A stretch of DNA of 64,000 nucleotides from Diplolepis rosae (taxonomy: Eukaryota; Arthropoda; Insecta; Hymenoptera; Diplolepididae): the NCBI GenBank assembly GCA_030998225.1, contig JAPYXD010000608.1:2510501-2574500 (forward strand), in the 5' to 3' direction. Below the pieces are notes generated by a model. That model saw nothing but the letters and a program-made list of their open reading frames with translations, made no database searches and was not told the DNA's origin. This document shows positions 21,901 to 33,968 of this stretch, piece by piece; position 1 is the stretch's first letter, and each line of letters opens with the position of its first letter. A program made the translations under genes and the position numbers.

Positions 21901-22250
21901 TCATGGGGGAGCATCTTAACCCCAAGCGAGCTGCAGACATACGCAGGCTAGTAGAACCGAGGTAAAGACCATAACAGAAGTGTTTATTGGTCACGGCAAC
22001 CTCGCTTATCACAGACATAAGATAGGGCTTGCAAAAAGTCCTCTTTGTTGATTATGTGGAGAAGACAACGAAACTTCCACCCATATACTCTGCGATTGTC
22101 CAGCAATCAGGGACAAATGTCAGATTCTCACTGGCTACGCCTGCATAGACGTAACCATGATTCAGACCAAAAACATGGCCCAGGTCCTTGCCCTTTGGCA
22201 CGGGCTGTAGGGTCGCGCATAAGGTTTCAGTTGGTGATGCAACGGGAATA
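18980..22250 (+). pseudogene. LINE ORF2: endonuclease, reverse transcriptase, RNase H
   Basis: The endonuclease starts QINLHHSKSASAVLQKS (18975-19060) and has LIQEPWINKD. After frameshifts it continues with LGCDANSHHKLWGST, TFWNSVREEVIDITLC (19363-19557). RT from 20390 has FRLISLTSFVLKTVERLVDR, DQHAYRAGRWTETAL, FMDIEGA, GGVLSPLLWNLVLDELL and the catalytic YADD (GYADDILVIV, ~20800). FMDIEGA is followed almost at once by SLSGGVLSP, so about 50 residues between RT motifs A and B are deleted. RNase H (21471-21890) has CSDSRAAI and HWIPGHRGIKGNETADRLAK. A Cys/His tail (GEDNETSTHILCDC) ends it. Non-functional. Confidence 0.85.
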
Positions 22251-22310
22251 CCCAAGCATCAGGGGCCCTTCTGGGTCCCAGCCATAGCAATAATAATAAA
22301 TAATAATAAA

Positions 22311-23590
22311 TTATTCAAAAAATATTTTTTTTAATCTATATAATTAATTAATTAATTATTGTAATTATGATTGGTGATATATATAATGTAATGATTAATT
22401 AATATTTAGTATACATTTTTATTATAACTACGTATGAAGTTTAATGACCCTAAAGTTTGAAATGTACATTTAAAATTGCATTATTTTTAAAAAGTATCTT
22501 ATGTAAAAACATTTAAAAGAAGGTTTTTTTATTCTCCGTGTTGTATATTTTCAAAATATGGATTTCACAATTGCGAATTCCAAATTATTATTGTGCCTCA
22601 GAAATTCATGTGAAATAAAAATCCTGTGTAGATTTATCGAATTTTATGTAATTCACTTATTAAATTTTCATGAAACCAATTAAATTTAAAAAAACCCAAG
22701 TGGAAAAGAAAGAAGTAAATATAAATGAATTAACAAAAAATTATGAATTAAGAATTTATTAAACTTACGGAATCTATATAACTAGATAACAAGTATGTGA
22801 AACTTTTAAATGAATTATATGAACTAGTGGATAATCATTAAAACAAATAGTGGTTAACACTGCGGAGCATGTACGAAAGCTTCATGAGAAACAGACAAAA
22901 CACGGCAAACACGACTGCAGTACGATGAATTTTTAAAATCACTAGTTTATAAGTGGAATCCACTATTGAGTAAGTGATTCATTACACACTAAATAAAACA
23001 GTGGCTATTTCACTATTGCACGCTTTCAAACTTTACCCTACACTTCTGAATTTCACGCATGTAGAGCGTGCTAAAGATGATTAATTTCAAGTCGATGCGG
23101 GGAATAATAATCACCACTGTTGTGCATTTACACTTCAAGCATAAGATAACTGGGTTATTTTGGTTACCAGAGACAATTTAAAATCGATTAGAATTATGGA
23201 CTTAATTTTGACAACCATAACCCGATACATGTCCAAACATATATTGAATACAAGATTTGGATGATTTAAAAATGCCTTTCTTGTGGTGTAATGTAAAATG
23301 GATTGACAGTTCATTCAAAGCACGCAAGAAGATCTTCAAATAACCTTTAAAAATTACCTCTACGTAAACCTGCATCTTATTATATCTTTGCAGATCTACC
23401 AATTTTGCAGACATTTTTTTACAAAATGTATTATTTTCCAATTAATTGAGCATTCTAGTTCTTGAAGAACACTCTGTATATCTCTATACATGAATTAATT
23501 ACAGCAGAAGCTGTCACAGGTTACGCGTACTAGAAGAAATGTAAGCTGCAACAGTTAACCAATCGTGTGTGCGAAAATGTCCAAGATATT
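22311..23590. other. AT-rich intron sequence, nothing recognised
   Basis: Low-complexity AT runs (e.g. TTAATTAATTAATTA near 22340) and no conserved coding signal. The minus-strand frame at 23202-23441 has no recognisable domain. Confidence 0.4.
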
Positions 23591-23603
23591 TATATATATA
23601 TTA

Positions 23604-25440
23604 TTATACTTGGGGTTCAAAGTCATTACACGCTCGATACTTAGAAATTATGTATAACAATGCGCCTATTAAATTTCTATATTTAATTTCATTTGATACT
23701 GCCTGCGCGGGCTCTAAACTTAAATTCTGTTCCATAGGAGAACAATATAACTTCGCATCTGTAATATTATATTTCTGCGCTAGAGATTCTACGTACGCTC
23801 TTTGGTCTAATTTCATAATACCCTTTTTGCAGTCATAATCGACATTTATTCCAAGATAGATTTTTATTTCACTGCCTTTTTCCATAAATCATTATCATTG
23901 CTATTTACAGCTTCACCACAAGTCGATGGACTATCTGTACTAACGACGTTTACATAAATAAAATTTGTATTTAAAGCATTCTGTCCATACCTTTCAGGTA
24001 TTTTCCTTTCGCCAGGAGACTTTCTAATATACTTGTAGATCTCCGAATTCTCATTAGAAACATCAGATCTATTGCTCAAATTTCTTTTTTTCTTAGATTT
24101 TATTAAATTTTCATTAATCTCATTCTCGCTTATTTCGCTACATTCGGTCCTTTCTTTGATACTCTTTTCGGACTCATTATCGCTATCAGTATCACCGTTG
24201 AAACTTACTAAACTCTGTTTATTTTCCACCATATCAAAATGTCTGGCAATAGTAATTTTATTATTTATTAACACTCTATAACAAACATTTTCATAACCTA
24301 CGAGTATTCCCAGATCAGCCTTTCGATCCCATTTTGAATTGCGTTTAATTTCAGGTACTCGTAAAAAAACTTTAGTACCATACAGCCTCAAATTTGTAAT
24401 ATTTGGTTTCCTTCCGGAAAATATCTCATACGGAGTTTTCTTTTCTACTGTATTCGCAATTATTCTAATTTCTCAAATACGATGCTGCTTTAACTACTTC
24501 GGGCCAATACTTCTTATCTAAATTCGAAATTTTCATTAAACACCTTGTTGAATCCATAATTGTCCTATTATACCGTTCATCAGTTCCATTTAACTCATGC
24601 ACATACGGAGGGCATGATTCCATTATTATTCCCTTTTCTGGTACTAAATTTTCCATATTCTTATTATTTTTGATTTTATTGTATACACTACCGCACATTT
24701 ACTGTTGTCATCGATAAAGATTCGAAAATATTTTAAACCGTCCAATCCTGTAGTATTATGTTACCCATTCAAATCAGTATGTACTAATTCAAGGATTTCA
24801 CTAGCCCTTGATCTATCATTTCTAAACAGTAAATTTTTCATTTTGTTTTGAATACAAGTACCGCATTTCAATTATACTGGCTCAAAATTATCTGGTAAAC
24901 CATCTACTAATTTATCTCTACTCAACGTATCTAAATATTGAAAGTTTACATGACCTAGTATTCTGTGAAATTTTTCTTTTTGATTTACCTTTTCTGTATT
25001 CCCAACAGAAGCCTCTTTTCTTTCCAAGAAATAATAAATAAAATACATAAAATATGTAACAACTTTTCCTATTATAGTTCCTTTCAAAATTTTACCTTCA
25101 CCTACTTTCACGTTAATCGGATTTTTCAAAGATTTTGACTTACTGAATAAATTTTCATCACTAATGATATAATCTGAACATCCGTTATATAAAATCCAAT
25201 CGATTTTCTAATTTTCGCAACTATACGCAACTACCTTACTTGTACGCTTATCGCTTGTACCAGCAATCCTTCTTTATGTGTCCGGGCTTCCCGGATTCAA
25301 AACATGTCATTTTTTTCTATGTCTTAAATGCATTTGCTTTCTTTGTGTTAGCATCAATTTGACCTTTGATTTCCCACATACTAATTTTACTTTAGACAAA
25401 CTCGCACGTTCTATCACTTTCTAGTAACGCATCTACTAAG
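23604..25440 (-). pseudogene. Ty1/Copia retrotransposon polyprotein, deleted
   Basis: Reading the minus strand from 25440 there is a zinc-knuckle relic (CFESGKPGHIKKDC, second Cys lost) and a protease relic (WILYNGCSDY, catalytic DSG altered). A GAG-pre-integrase segment follows (FHRILGHVNFQYLDTLSRDK), then integrase core pieces (DSTRCLMKISNLDKKYWPE, MRLYGTKVFLRVPE). A hydrophilic linker jumps from NDNDLWKKAVK to MEKGSEIKIYLGINVDY, so the RT fingers and palm with the YVDD box are missing. It ends after YRNLIGALLYIISKYRAC. No LTRs were identified. Clearly Copia, clearly dead. Confidence 0.85.
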
Positions 25441-25699
25441 AAGGAACCCTAGGTAGGTGTCCCCCTCCGATTTTGTTCGTTCGCACATATGTTGTGGTAC
25501 TCGAAAAACTAAGTGACACGTATTTTTTTACGTGCCCAAAATGGTTTTTAGGGTGTAAAAGTCACCCCCGAAAAGTGCAGTACCAAATACCCATTTAATT
25601 GTTTCACATATAATAACAGAATCTTTCACAATCAAACCAACTCGAAAAATATCCTCACTATGCGAGATAAAATATGTTATTTTGTCAACTTGATAAAAA

Positions 25700-26290
25700 A
25701 TATTTTTGGGGGGTAAACTACCCCACAATAAGTTTTAATTATACAAAAAATTTTGAAATAGACCCGAAAAACCAGAAACCCGAAAAATCTGGAAAAAATA
25801 TATGTTGCACGCGATAATAAAATAAAGTTTACGTATATTTGCATTTTCATGAGAAATTAATTTATAAGGGGTAACCACCCTTAATTGCATATTATTATAT
25901 TTCTACAAAATAAAGTAAATTTCGCGTACAGAACCAAGCAGAAAAATTCTTTCACACAGAGGGTTGAAAAATGTAAATTGCTTAATTTAGTGGAAACATT
26001 TTATGGGGGTAAACTACCCCAAAAAAACTTACGATTATACAAGAAACTTATCAAATAGGTTAAATTGAAGCTGAAAATTCTGAAAAAAATATGTATGCCA
26101 CGTGATAATAAAATAAACTTTATGTATATTTGCATTTTCATGAGAAATTAATTTATAAGGGGTAACCACCCTTAAGTGCATTTTATTATATTTCTATAAA
26201 TTAAAAAACTCCATATTATACATATAAGTTTATATTTGTAGAAATACATAAATTACATGTTTGACTCATGCAGAAGGTGAAACTGATTAA
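25700..26290 (+). repeat. tandem duplication, ~295-bp unit with GGGGTA palindromes
   Basis: Two copies start at the hairpin GGGGTAaacTACCCC (about 25709 and 26005). Both carry CGATAATAAAATAAA/GTGATAATAAAATAAA, a shared 45-bp AT block and a second hairpin AAGGGGTaaccACCCTT. Similarity is about 75 percent by eye. A satellite-like or MITE-derived repeat of unknown family. Confidence 0.75.
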
Positions 26291-26849
26291 GCTGCTATTT
26301 ATCTCGACCCACGTATCTTTACGAATGTATTGAAATGTATATGAGGCTTAATGTATTTGTTTTTCAAGAGCAAGTTTTATTTTTAGGATGCGAACTTTTG
26401 TGAAGACTGCGAATAATCGTTCAGTGTTGCTTTCATCGTTCTTGAGTTTAAAAGTCTATTTCTTTGTTTACGATATTACGATAACGTTTCCAATGTCGGA
26501 ATTTTCAATAGGAGATAGATTAGCCGCCATTTTTGGACTCACGAGTCCTCAACTTGATAAAACCAAGGAGTTTTCTAATTATTTGATTATGTTTATTGAA
26601 GTCTTGTATAAGCTGTACAATTAATATTTTTTGTCTCTCTGATTTCCGTTGAAGTCAGCAGTATTATCATTTTATGTGCCACCGGCGCGCAAACTCGTTT
26701 TTTCGCTACAGTTAACAGTAGCGGAATGTAGTATATTGCGCTACAGAGGAATGAAATGTAAAAATTGAACTGCGCATGCTCCTATAGGCATGCAACAAAG
26801 CAGAGTGGACTCCTAAACTTGATTCTAATTCAGATGACGCTGTTTGTAC

Positions 26850-27530
26850 GAGAGATGATAAAAATGTTGACTACGATTATAGACAAAGAGCAGTGGAGTT
26901 TTGGAGAAGCGGAATGAAAAAAAGCAATCGTGAGTGAAGTGCTGTTCAACGCCGGTTCAGAAAAGTAACATCAGTACGTCAATTGAGGCGATGGGTAGGA
27001 CAAGTAAATAAAGGCGGTACATAGCATACATGGAAAAGTTGCATCGTATTGCGGAGTACACATTGAACAATTTTAGAAGTACAATTGATGCTGGTATGAT
27101 AATTGACGATGTAGACCTACAGAAATGGGGTCTACATGCTAAAAATATACTTGGTTTTGAAGACACACAATTTAAAGCATTTGATTGGTGGGTGTGGAAG
27201 TTTAAACGAACTCACCGAATAACATTCAGAAAAGTCAATAAATTCATCACCAGAAAAACATTAGAAGATAAGGAAAAGTTAAAAGGAAATGCGGAGAATT
27301 ATGTGAATGAAGTGAAGACGTAAATCACTCAATATGGGAGAGAGAATGTTTATAACTCGGATCAAAGTGGATTCCAGTTAGAAATGCATTCTGGGAGAAC
27401 ATTGACAATTGAAGGTACACGGAAAGTCGAATGTGTTGTCCAATCTATTTCTTCTACAACTCACAGCTACACTATCCAACCCACGATTTCTGCGGATGGA
27501 AAGCTTCTGTACCACGTACAATCAATAAAC
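26850..27530 (+). pseudogene. CENPB-type HTH / DDE transposase remnant (pogo/Tc5-like)
   Basis: Coding sense begins near 26870 (DYDYRQRAVEFWRSG...KK). It continues with AVQRRFRKVTSVRQLRRW, then the frame 27030-27323 (LHRIAEYTLNNFRSTIDAG, FKAFDWWVWKFKRTHRI), and after a stop NVYNSDQSGFQLEMHSGRTL and HSYTIQPTISADGKLL, which contains the first catalytic Asp region. This is the layout of CENPB-domain transposases common in insects. It breaks off at about 27530, where the Gypsy gag begins, so the rest of the DDE domain is lost. Confidence 0.75.
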
Positions 27531-27544
27531 AAGTCTGATGATGA

Positions 27545-29275
27545 TAATGATGATGTGGTTTAAGCAACTCGAAGCACAATTCGCCATCGCTGGAATCACA
27601 CGAGATTCAACGCAGTTCAGCTACGTCATTGCGAATTTCGAGGCAAATGACGTAGAAGAGATAGAAGACATCATCGAGAATCCTCCAGAAAAGGACCAAT
27701 ATAAAGCCATAAAAGCCGGTCTGATCAAAAGATTGTCCGATTCCATCAGTACACGGATTCGAAAACTTTTAGAGGGCGAGGAAATCGTCGATCGAACGCC
27801 GACGCAATTCCTCCGACATCTAAAAACACTCGCGGGCTCGGATATTAATGAGGACTTCCTGAGAAACTTGTGGTTAAACAGACTACCCGTCTCAGTAAAA
27901 CACGTGTTAGCTCTAATAACGGAAGAATCACTGTCAGCGATGGCGGAGATAGCTGACCGTATCCATGAAGTTCGGCCCGAAAAAGGAAAAATCGCAATGA
28001 TATCTCCAAATTCAGAAATAAATGCCTTACGTGAGGAATTGTAGAAGCTACGAATGGAAATAAGCGCTATTAGCAGAACACGAGAACCACGAGGTCAAAG
28101 ACGGTGGCGAGGAAGAAGCAAATCACGCGGTCGAAACCCTTCGAGAAATCGTGAAAAAGAAGGAGACAAGAATCTGTGTTGGTACCACCAAAAATTCAGC
28201 GGGAAAGCAACGAAGTGTCGTGAGCCGTGCAATTGGAAGTCGGGAAACGAGAAAAACCATTATTGATAGCGGCGTTCAACAACAGTTCCAGGAATCGTCG
28301 CATCTTCGTCAGTGATAAGGCGAGCAAGATCGCTTTCCTAATCGACACGGGTGCCGACGTTAGTGTTTTTCCACGAAAACGAGTCACGGGTCAAACTCGC
28401 AAGTGCGAATAGTACCCGAATTGCTATAAACGGCACGATAGCCGTCGACTTAGATTTCTCACTCAGACGTACCTTCAAGTGGCAAATGATAGTAGCGGAT
28501 GTCGATACGCCTATCATTGGAATGGACTTTCTGATTTTTTACGGTCTTCTCGTAGATCCAAAAAATGGCCGCCTCCTGGACTCGGAAACTGGATTGACGA
28601 CGCATGGTCGAATTGCATCAGGCAGATACGCATCTATCAGGACTATTGTCGGCAACACGAATTATCACAAGATTCTAGCTGATTTTCTTGAATTAACGCG
28701 ACCCGTGGTTTTCGGTAAAGAACCGGCAAAACATGATGTAAAACATTACATCAAAACCACACACGGATCTCCAGAATTCTGCAGGCCAAGAAGACTCGCA
28801 CATGATCGATATAAACAGGCAAGAATAGAATTCGACCTCATGATGCAGCAATGAATCATCCGACCGTCGAAGAGTCCCTGGGCTTCACTCTTGCACATGG
28901 CTTCCAAGGACAACGGGGTGCGACCTTGCGGGTATTACCGTGCTCTCAATGCACGCACAATTCCGGACAGATATCCTGTCCCTCACATCAAAGACTTCGC
29001 CAGGACTCTACACGGACGTACAGTGTTTCCCAAAATAGATTTGGTAAGAGCCTACAATCAAATTCCTGTCGTGACGGAGGATGTGGAAAAGACAGCCATA
29101 ACCACACCTTTCGGTTTATTCGAATTTTTGCGAACACCTTTCGGCTTGCGTAATGCTGCACAAACCTTTCAACGATTCATTGATCAAGTTTGAAGAAATT
29201 TAGATTTTTGTTAAGAGTATATCGATGATATTCTTGTTGCTTCAAAAGATCATGTAGAACACGAGAAACATTTGA
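27545..29275 (+). pseudogene. Ty3/Gypsy retrotransposon: gag, protease, partial RT
   Basis: Gag (from 27547, WFKQLEAQFAIAGITRDSTQ) keeps the N-terminal helical core and, after an in-frame stop at 28042, a basic stretch and a CWYHQKF...KCREPCNW Cys/His motif. Protease follows in another frame, with active site IDTGADVSVFPRK (~28340-28380) and a second strand ADVDTPIIGMDFL. RT has KDNGVRPCGYYRALNARTIP, FPKIDLVRAYNQIPV, FGLFEFLRTPFGLRNAAQTF and the catalytic YIDDILVASKDH (~29218). The element then stops, and the sequence changes to a Penelope-like terminal fragment in the opposite orientation. 5' LTR absent. Confidence 0.85.
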
Positions 29276-29399
29276 GAATTTTGAGAATATTGTAGAATTT
29301 TCACCCTCCATGATGTGTATTTAGTAGATGTATATATATAATTCGATCAAGTTGTGGGTTTGGAAAAAATAATTGAAACACTCATCCATAATTTGCAAT

Positions 29400-29443
29400 G
29401 AGCGACGTTTCGTTGGCTTGGTTCGCCAACCTCGTCAGGCTTA
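29400..29443 (-). ncRNA. hammerhead ribozyme motif of a Penelope-like remnant
   Basis: On the minus strand CTGACGA (29438-29432) is followed by stem II GGTTGGC...GCCAAC and GAAAC-GTC, all bases of the conserved hammerhead core. Stem III is only AC/GU without a loop and stem I is about 3 bp. That is the minimal form known from Penelope-like elements, which cleave best as dimers. It differs from the motif at 62283-62325 mainly at the variable base of CUGANGA and in the stem II loop. Confidence 0.75.
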
Positions 29444-29479
29444 AAATTTAAGTCTTTATATTTATAACACTTAGTCAAA

Positions 29480-31855
29480 TATTAAGATCTAATTTAATTA
29501 GTCACATGTTACGTCCCGAAGTGAAATATTAAACCAAGCTATTAAATATCGCTATTAAAAATCACTGCTGACTTTGAACCACGATATCTCGGTGAAAAAA
29601 AGAGATAGGACATTTTTAAAAAAACAATTGGCAAGCTTATGAAATTCCACGTCTAGTGATGATCAACAAATATTTTTTTGACCTTCTGAAAATAATACAG
29701 CAGGACCGAAATGGCGACGCACAAATGTGGCGCTTAAGTGGAGCTCTCTTATATGTATTTTTTATTCTGTTCATTAGTAATTTTTATTTCCAATTATTCT
29801 AAATTAAAAAAAAAAAATATTTAAATCCAATACTATCCCCATATCAACAAATAGAACAATGATATGTTAACATTTTTTATTTCTTAAAATTCTTTAAAAC
29901 TAGAATATTAATAAAAATTTTAATACTCATTGTGAATATCAACTAAGAATGAAAGGAAAGGAAATAAAGGAAACACGTTCTTGGATCAAAGAACATATAA
30001 GAGAAATCAGCACGGTTTCACTTTTCATTGAAAGGAGTTTCAACACACGTTTTCGACATTTTGTAACTTTTTCTGAATCAATGTCATCACTTTCCAATGA
30101 ACTATTTTCTTCTTCTTTTTCTTTATTCAAATCACTTCCTCCGGATTTGTCTGAATTGTTTTTCCTTTGAAAATCACTAACACGTGACAACATAACCACA
30201 CTCTGCTACCATGTTAATTATATCGATGGGATGTTAACATAGTTAAGAGCCACTTGCTTTAATTATTAACAATAAGGATATTTTAACTTCACTTATTAAT
30301 ACATTGCTGATTACATTTATAATGATGGAAAGGAATTCACATATCTCAACAATTTCAAAGTAATTTTTCCTGATTATAAATAAAAATAAAATACATAAAA
30401 ATGAAAACATTGCGTTTTTCTTGACTTTTTTTACTTCAAAGACTCGGTGGAACCTTAAGAATTCAATATTTTCGAAAATGGTATGAGGACTTTTCGAATG
30501 CAATAACAAAACGCAACTTTTCCACCCCCTATCGATTTCAAAATCGTAAAAAACGTTTTTATGATCCCCCCTAGTATGTAATTGGTGCGAAATCGTGCTG
30601 ATTTAAAGCAGAGGATAAATCTGACATAAGATCGATCATCACACACTGAAAATGTCCAACCTGCTAACCATCAGGCAGCACATTATTGCCAAAATACATT
30701 TAGCTTCAAACTTATTTGGCTTGTCCTCATCCCGGTAAACTCGGCAATCTCTTAAGGATAAATCGAGAAACTGAGTTAAGGGAAAAGACATTAAGCATTT
30801 AGATAGTAATATTTAAATAAATAGAGACCACTGGAGAACGTCTACCATAAAGGTGGTAAATGACTGTTATTCTCCAGGGTCTCTATTCCAGTGAAACATA
30901 AAGGAAAAGGTGAGTACGAATGTTGGATACTAATTACAGCACGCTACAAATCATTCACTTGGAAAATAATGAAAAATAAAACGAATCTCGTTCAGAAAAT
31001 AATACTATTTGAAAGTGTAGATATGACAATGCCGCCCAGTAACGTTTTTTTCAGGTTATTGTTTTACACTGTACTTTAAACACTCTTAGTTGACACCTGA
31101 CACAGTACAAGAAATAAGATCTTACTGTGTAGTCCAGCACTCATCGCAGTATGAAAGAGTGAGTATACTTTACTTGTTTATGAGCTGTATAAGTTCCAAT
31201 TTTTAGTTTGACAGTGTCAAATTGCAATATTTGCTTTATTTATAAATTTAAGATGGAATAACGTTAATCAAATGTAAAATCGAACTGACAACGGGATTTA
31301 AGTGAACTTAAAAAGTGCTCTCTCGATTTTGCTTGATTCCAGGATTGAGAAAGAAACTAAAATTTTCTTTTTCTCTGTATTAAAGAATAAAGTATTCCAG
31401 AGCAAAAATTCATTCCTGGATTTCAAATACAAAAGTAGTGATAAAATATGAAGTTAAACTTATCTAGCTATGGCCCTTCTTTTGTACATTTGCGTGTCTG
31501 TTGCAGCCTTTGAGCACCGGTTCTAAGTAAAGTTGTGTTATTTTCTAATCCTTTTAAATCTAATTTATGTACATAAAAATAATGCACCACAAATTTTCAG
31601 CTTCTGTAATATTATCAACTGTATATAAAATTAAGCTATAAATCTTAAGAGAAGGTTTGTCATCATTGAGAATGTCGATTTCCATAGGTACGCAGCGTAT
31701 GAGTTCCCTATATCCGTTCAAAGCATTGATTATACAGTTCGACAAATCTTGGGCATACATAAAAATTTGGCGACAGTACCAAATGTGAAATCATTCCACG
31801 AATTGTTTCAATTGTAACTTTGGTCAAAAGATTTCGAATTTTTACCAAGTTTTTT
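29480..31855. other. AT-rich intron sequence
   Basis: No recognised gene. The mirrored frames at 29939-30199 (Ser/Glu-rich in one sense) show no known domain. The stretch contains the perfect-stem hairpin at 30820-30887. Confidence 0.4.
30820..30887. repeat. isolated hairpin, ~18-bp stem
   Basis: AATAGAGACC pairs with GGTCTCTATT and CTGGAGAA with TTCTCCAG (one bulged A). An inner ACCAT-AAAG-GTGGT hairpin is separated from them by unequal internal loops. Function unknown. It could be a MITE tip or a poor small-RNA precursor. Confidence 0.55.
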
Positions 31856-31857
31856 TA

Positions 31858-32372
31858 ACAAACTCAGGGTGACTCCACCCAAATTTAGTTACATTTGGAC
31901 TATTAAAAATTTTTTAATGAATAACATACAAGAATTTATGGTTTAGAAAATATAGCAATCTTTGGTATAACGTATCGTGGATACCATTAGAGCTTTCACT
32001 TTCAAATTTTCACCAATTGTTCTTGACTATGAAAGGAAGAACCCATGCCTAAGTTTTTGAAAATACTGATTTTACGATTTTCGGTGACATTTTGAATTTA
32101 TTTTCTGAATTCGTTGATCTTTTCTCGGGGTTAACAAATCATAGAGACCGTCAAAAATAAAATCCAACAATTTCCTAGGCAAGGACTCTTCCTTACACTG
32201 TCAGGAACAATGGGTAAAAATTTGAAAGTAATACTTTTAATGGTATTTACGATACGTTGTACCCAAGATTGCTATATTTTCTAAGCCAAAAATTGTTGTA
32301 TATTATTTTTAGTTTTTATTTCAATGGTCCGAATGTAACTAAATTTAGATAGAGTGACCCTGAGTATGTTCC
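31858..32372. mobile_element. foldback element, ~510 bp
   Basis: The left arm (CTCAGGGTGACTC, AAATTTAGTTACATT, TATAGCAATCTTTGG) matches in inverted order the right arm ending near 32372 (CCAAGATTGCTATA, AATGTAACTAAATTTAG, GAGTGACCCTGAG). The arms are ~160 bp with ~80 percent similarity by eye. The central region is palindromic more weakly. Non-coding. Confidence 0.75.
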
Positions 32373-32747
32373 AAAAACACGACAAAAGTTTAAAATCATT
32401 TGGTTCAGAGTTACAGATTTTGTTAGCCATGGAAATGACACAGAGCCGAATCCGAGTTTTGGACCAGCAAAATCCCCTCAAGAGAATCAAGGTGATGTAA
32501 AGGAATTTAAAAGGAGAGGGAGAGAGAATATAAAGTTAGATCAAGAGAATAAAGAGAGACAGAATGCTAAAAATACAGGTACCATACTCCAGGCTACAAT
32601 ATGTAAGATAGACATAATCCCAAGACCGTGAGACAGAGACAGGCGAGCAGAGAGTACACCACACAAATAACACATCACTCAATAAGTTCGCAGGATGACT
32701 AATAAAAATAGCAACTAGCTGCAAGTACAACTGTGATTATGAACTAA

Positions 32748-32995
32748 AGGGTTTTCCAATAGGGACATAACAATTTCGTATCTTTATATGAACGCACCGT
32801 TAAACTTTTTTAATGAACTGTCAATGTCAAAACGTTAGTTAAAGTCAACATTTTCATCATGGTAAAGTTCACGAACAAGCAACGTTTGGAAATTATTAAA
32901 AATTACTACCGAAATTATGAGTCGGTGGTCGCAACTTTAAGAGCGCTTACTCCAATTTTCGGCCGTAATAATCATCCCACCCGACAGGCTATTGA
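32748..32995 (+). pseudogene. 5' end and N-terminus of a second mariner-like transposon
   Basis: AAGGGTTTTCCAATAGGGAC, a terminal-repeat-like sequence, lies ~100 bp upstream of ATG 32859, which opens MVKFTNKQRLEIIKNYY, then ESVVATLRALTPIFGRN and HPTRQAI. This is the N-terminal DNA-binding segment common in Tc1/mariner-superfamily elements of ants and wasps. It ends abruptly where the antisense mariner frame begins. It is a truncated insertion or a recombination product. Confidence 0.65.
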
Positions 32996-33009
32996 TGGTT
33001 CTTCCATTC

Positions 33010-33538
33010 TCAAGGTAATCGATGAATAAAATATCGTACGCATCCTGAAATACGGAGGCTAAGATCTTACCAGCTGACATTTGCGTTTTATTGCGCTGAA
33101 ACAGCTCCAAATAGCGCTCTGAATCGTCGACGTGTTGTTGTTTTGGATCGACTGTGAGCGAATGCGGTACAGATTTTGAACAGAGCTTTCTCATGCTTAA
33201 ATGTTCATGCAAAATGGTGAATACACTTCCTTCTGATATCTTTAAGGCGACACCTATCTCACGTAACTTTAATTTACGGTCGGCCAAAACCATTTTGTGG
33301 ACTTTTTTTATGTTTTCTGGAACAATTTCCGAATTTGGGCGACCAGAGCATTCAGCATCATCGGCGTTTGTGCGGCTGCGTTTAGAATCAGCAAACCACT
33401 TCTCTGCCATTTGCCTCAATGGAGTAGAGTCCAAGTACATTTATCAAGCCATTGCTTTGCTTGAACGGTATTCTTTTCCACTAAAAATCAATGCTTTATC
33501 AGCACGCGAAATTCAGATTTTTTCATTGTTTTGAAAAT
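33010..33538 (-). pseudogene. mariner transposase, N-terminal half
   Basis: From 33538 the minus strand reads MKKSEFRVLIKH, then in shifted frames VEKNTVQAKQWLDKC, MAEKWFADSKRSRTNADDAE, SGRPNSEIVPENIKKVHKMV and KISEGSVFTILHEHLSMRKL, both helix-turn-helix units. LELFQRNKTQMSAGKILASV shows that the block containing the first catalytic Asp is deleted. DILFIDYLENGRTIN is the last recognisable part. Stops and frameshifts near 33450-33490. Non-functional. A different lineage from the other copies here. Confidence 0.85.
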
Positions 33539-33968
33539 TACAAAAGTAGCATCACTAAAATCATTGTAACTTGTGAACTAAACGCCAGATCGTCATGAAA
33601 TTTTGAAATGTGTCGTTTATACGTTAGTACTTCGTAAAAATCATATGGATTTGTTAATAGTGGTGCCATTTATATGTCATCCTACGAACTTATTGAGTGA
33701 TGTGTTACAATAAACAAACGGACATATCAAATATTTACCAAACAGGCATGTCTCTCTTCAAACACAAAGAACACTGTAGGGAATTGGTAAATTTTAAAAG
33801 AGGAACAAAGTTTAGAATCCAATAGATTAAGTCCACAAGGATTAAATTTTAATTATTTAAATAAGGAATTCGAAATGAGAAAAAAGATGGAAAAATTAGA
33901 AAGCCAAAGGCTAGAAATGGTAAGAATAATTAGAGAAAATTTGAAGATATCAAATAGAAAGAAAAGGA

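Larger units (their letters stand above)
17541..22310 (+). mobile_element. LINE of the Jockey/R1/LOA group, near full length
   Basis: A GC-rich block of about 4.75 kb holds, in order, a 5' UTR with tandem repeats, a gag-like ORF1, an AP endonuclease, a reverse transcriptase and an RNase H domain, then an (ATAATAA)n tail at 22288-22315. The C-terminal RNase H and simple-repeat tail fit LOA, R1 or I-type LINEs. Multiple stops, frameshifts and an RT deletion show it is dead. It lies antisense to the host gene inside its giant intron. Confidence 0.85.
32670..33705 (-). mobile_element. mariner element with intact TIRs, rearranged inside
   Basis: Ends ACACATCACTCAATAAG...AGGATGAC (32670-32699) and the inverted copy ending at 33705 are both flanked by TA. 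Their ~30-bp arms differ at one base. The transposase is on the minus strand. Its 3' half is replaced by the 5' end of a different transposon (32748-32995). Confidence 0.85.

Noticed and set aside
30820..30887. A microRNA precursor
   Set aside because: The stem is interrupted by strongly unequal internal loops (5 against 12 nt), unlike typical precursors; kept only as a hairpin.
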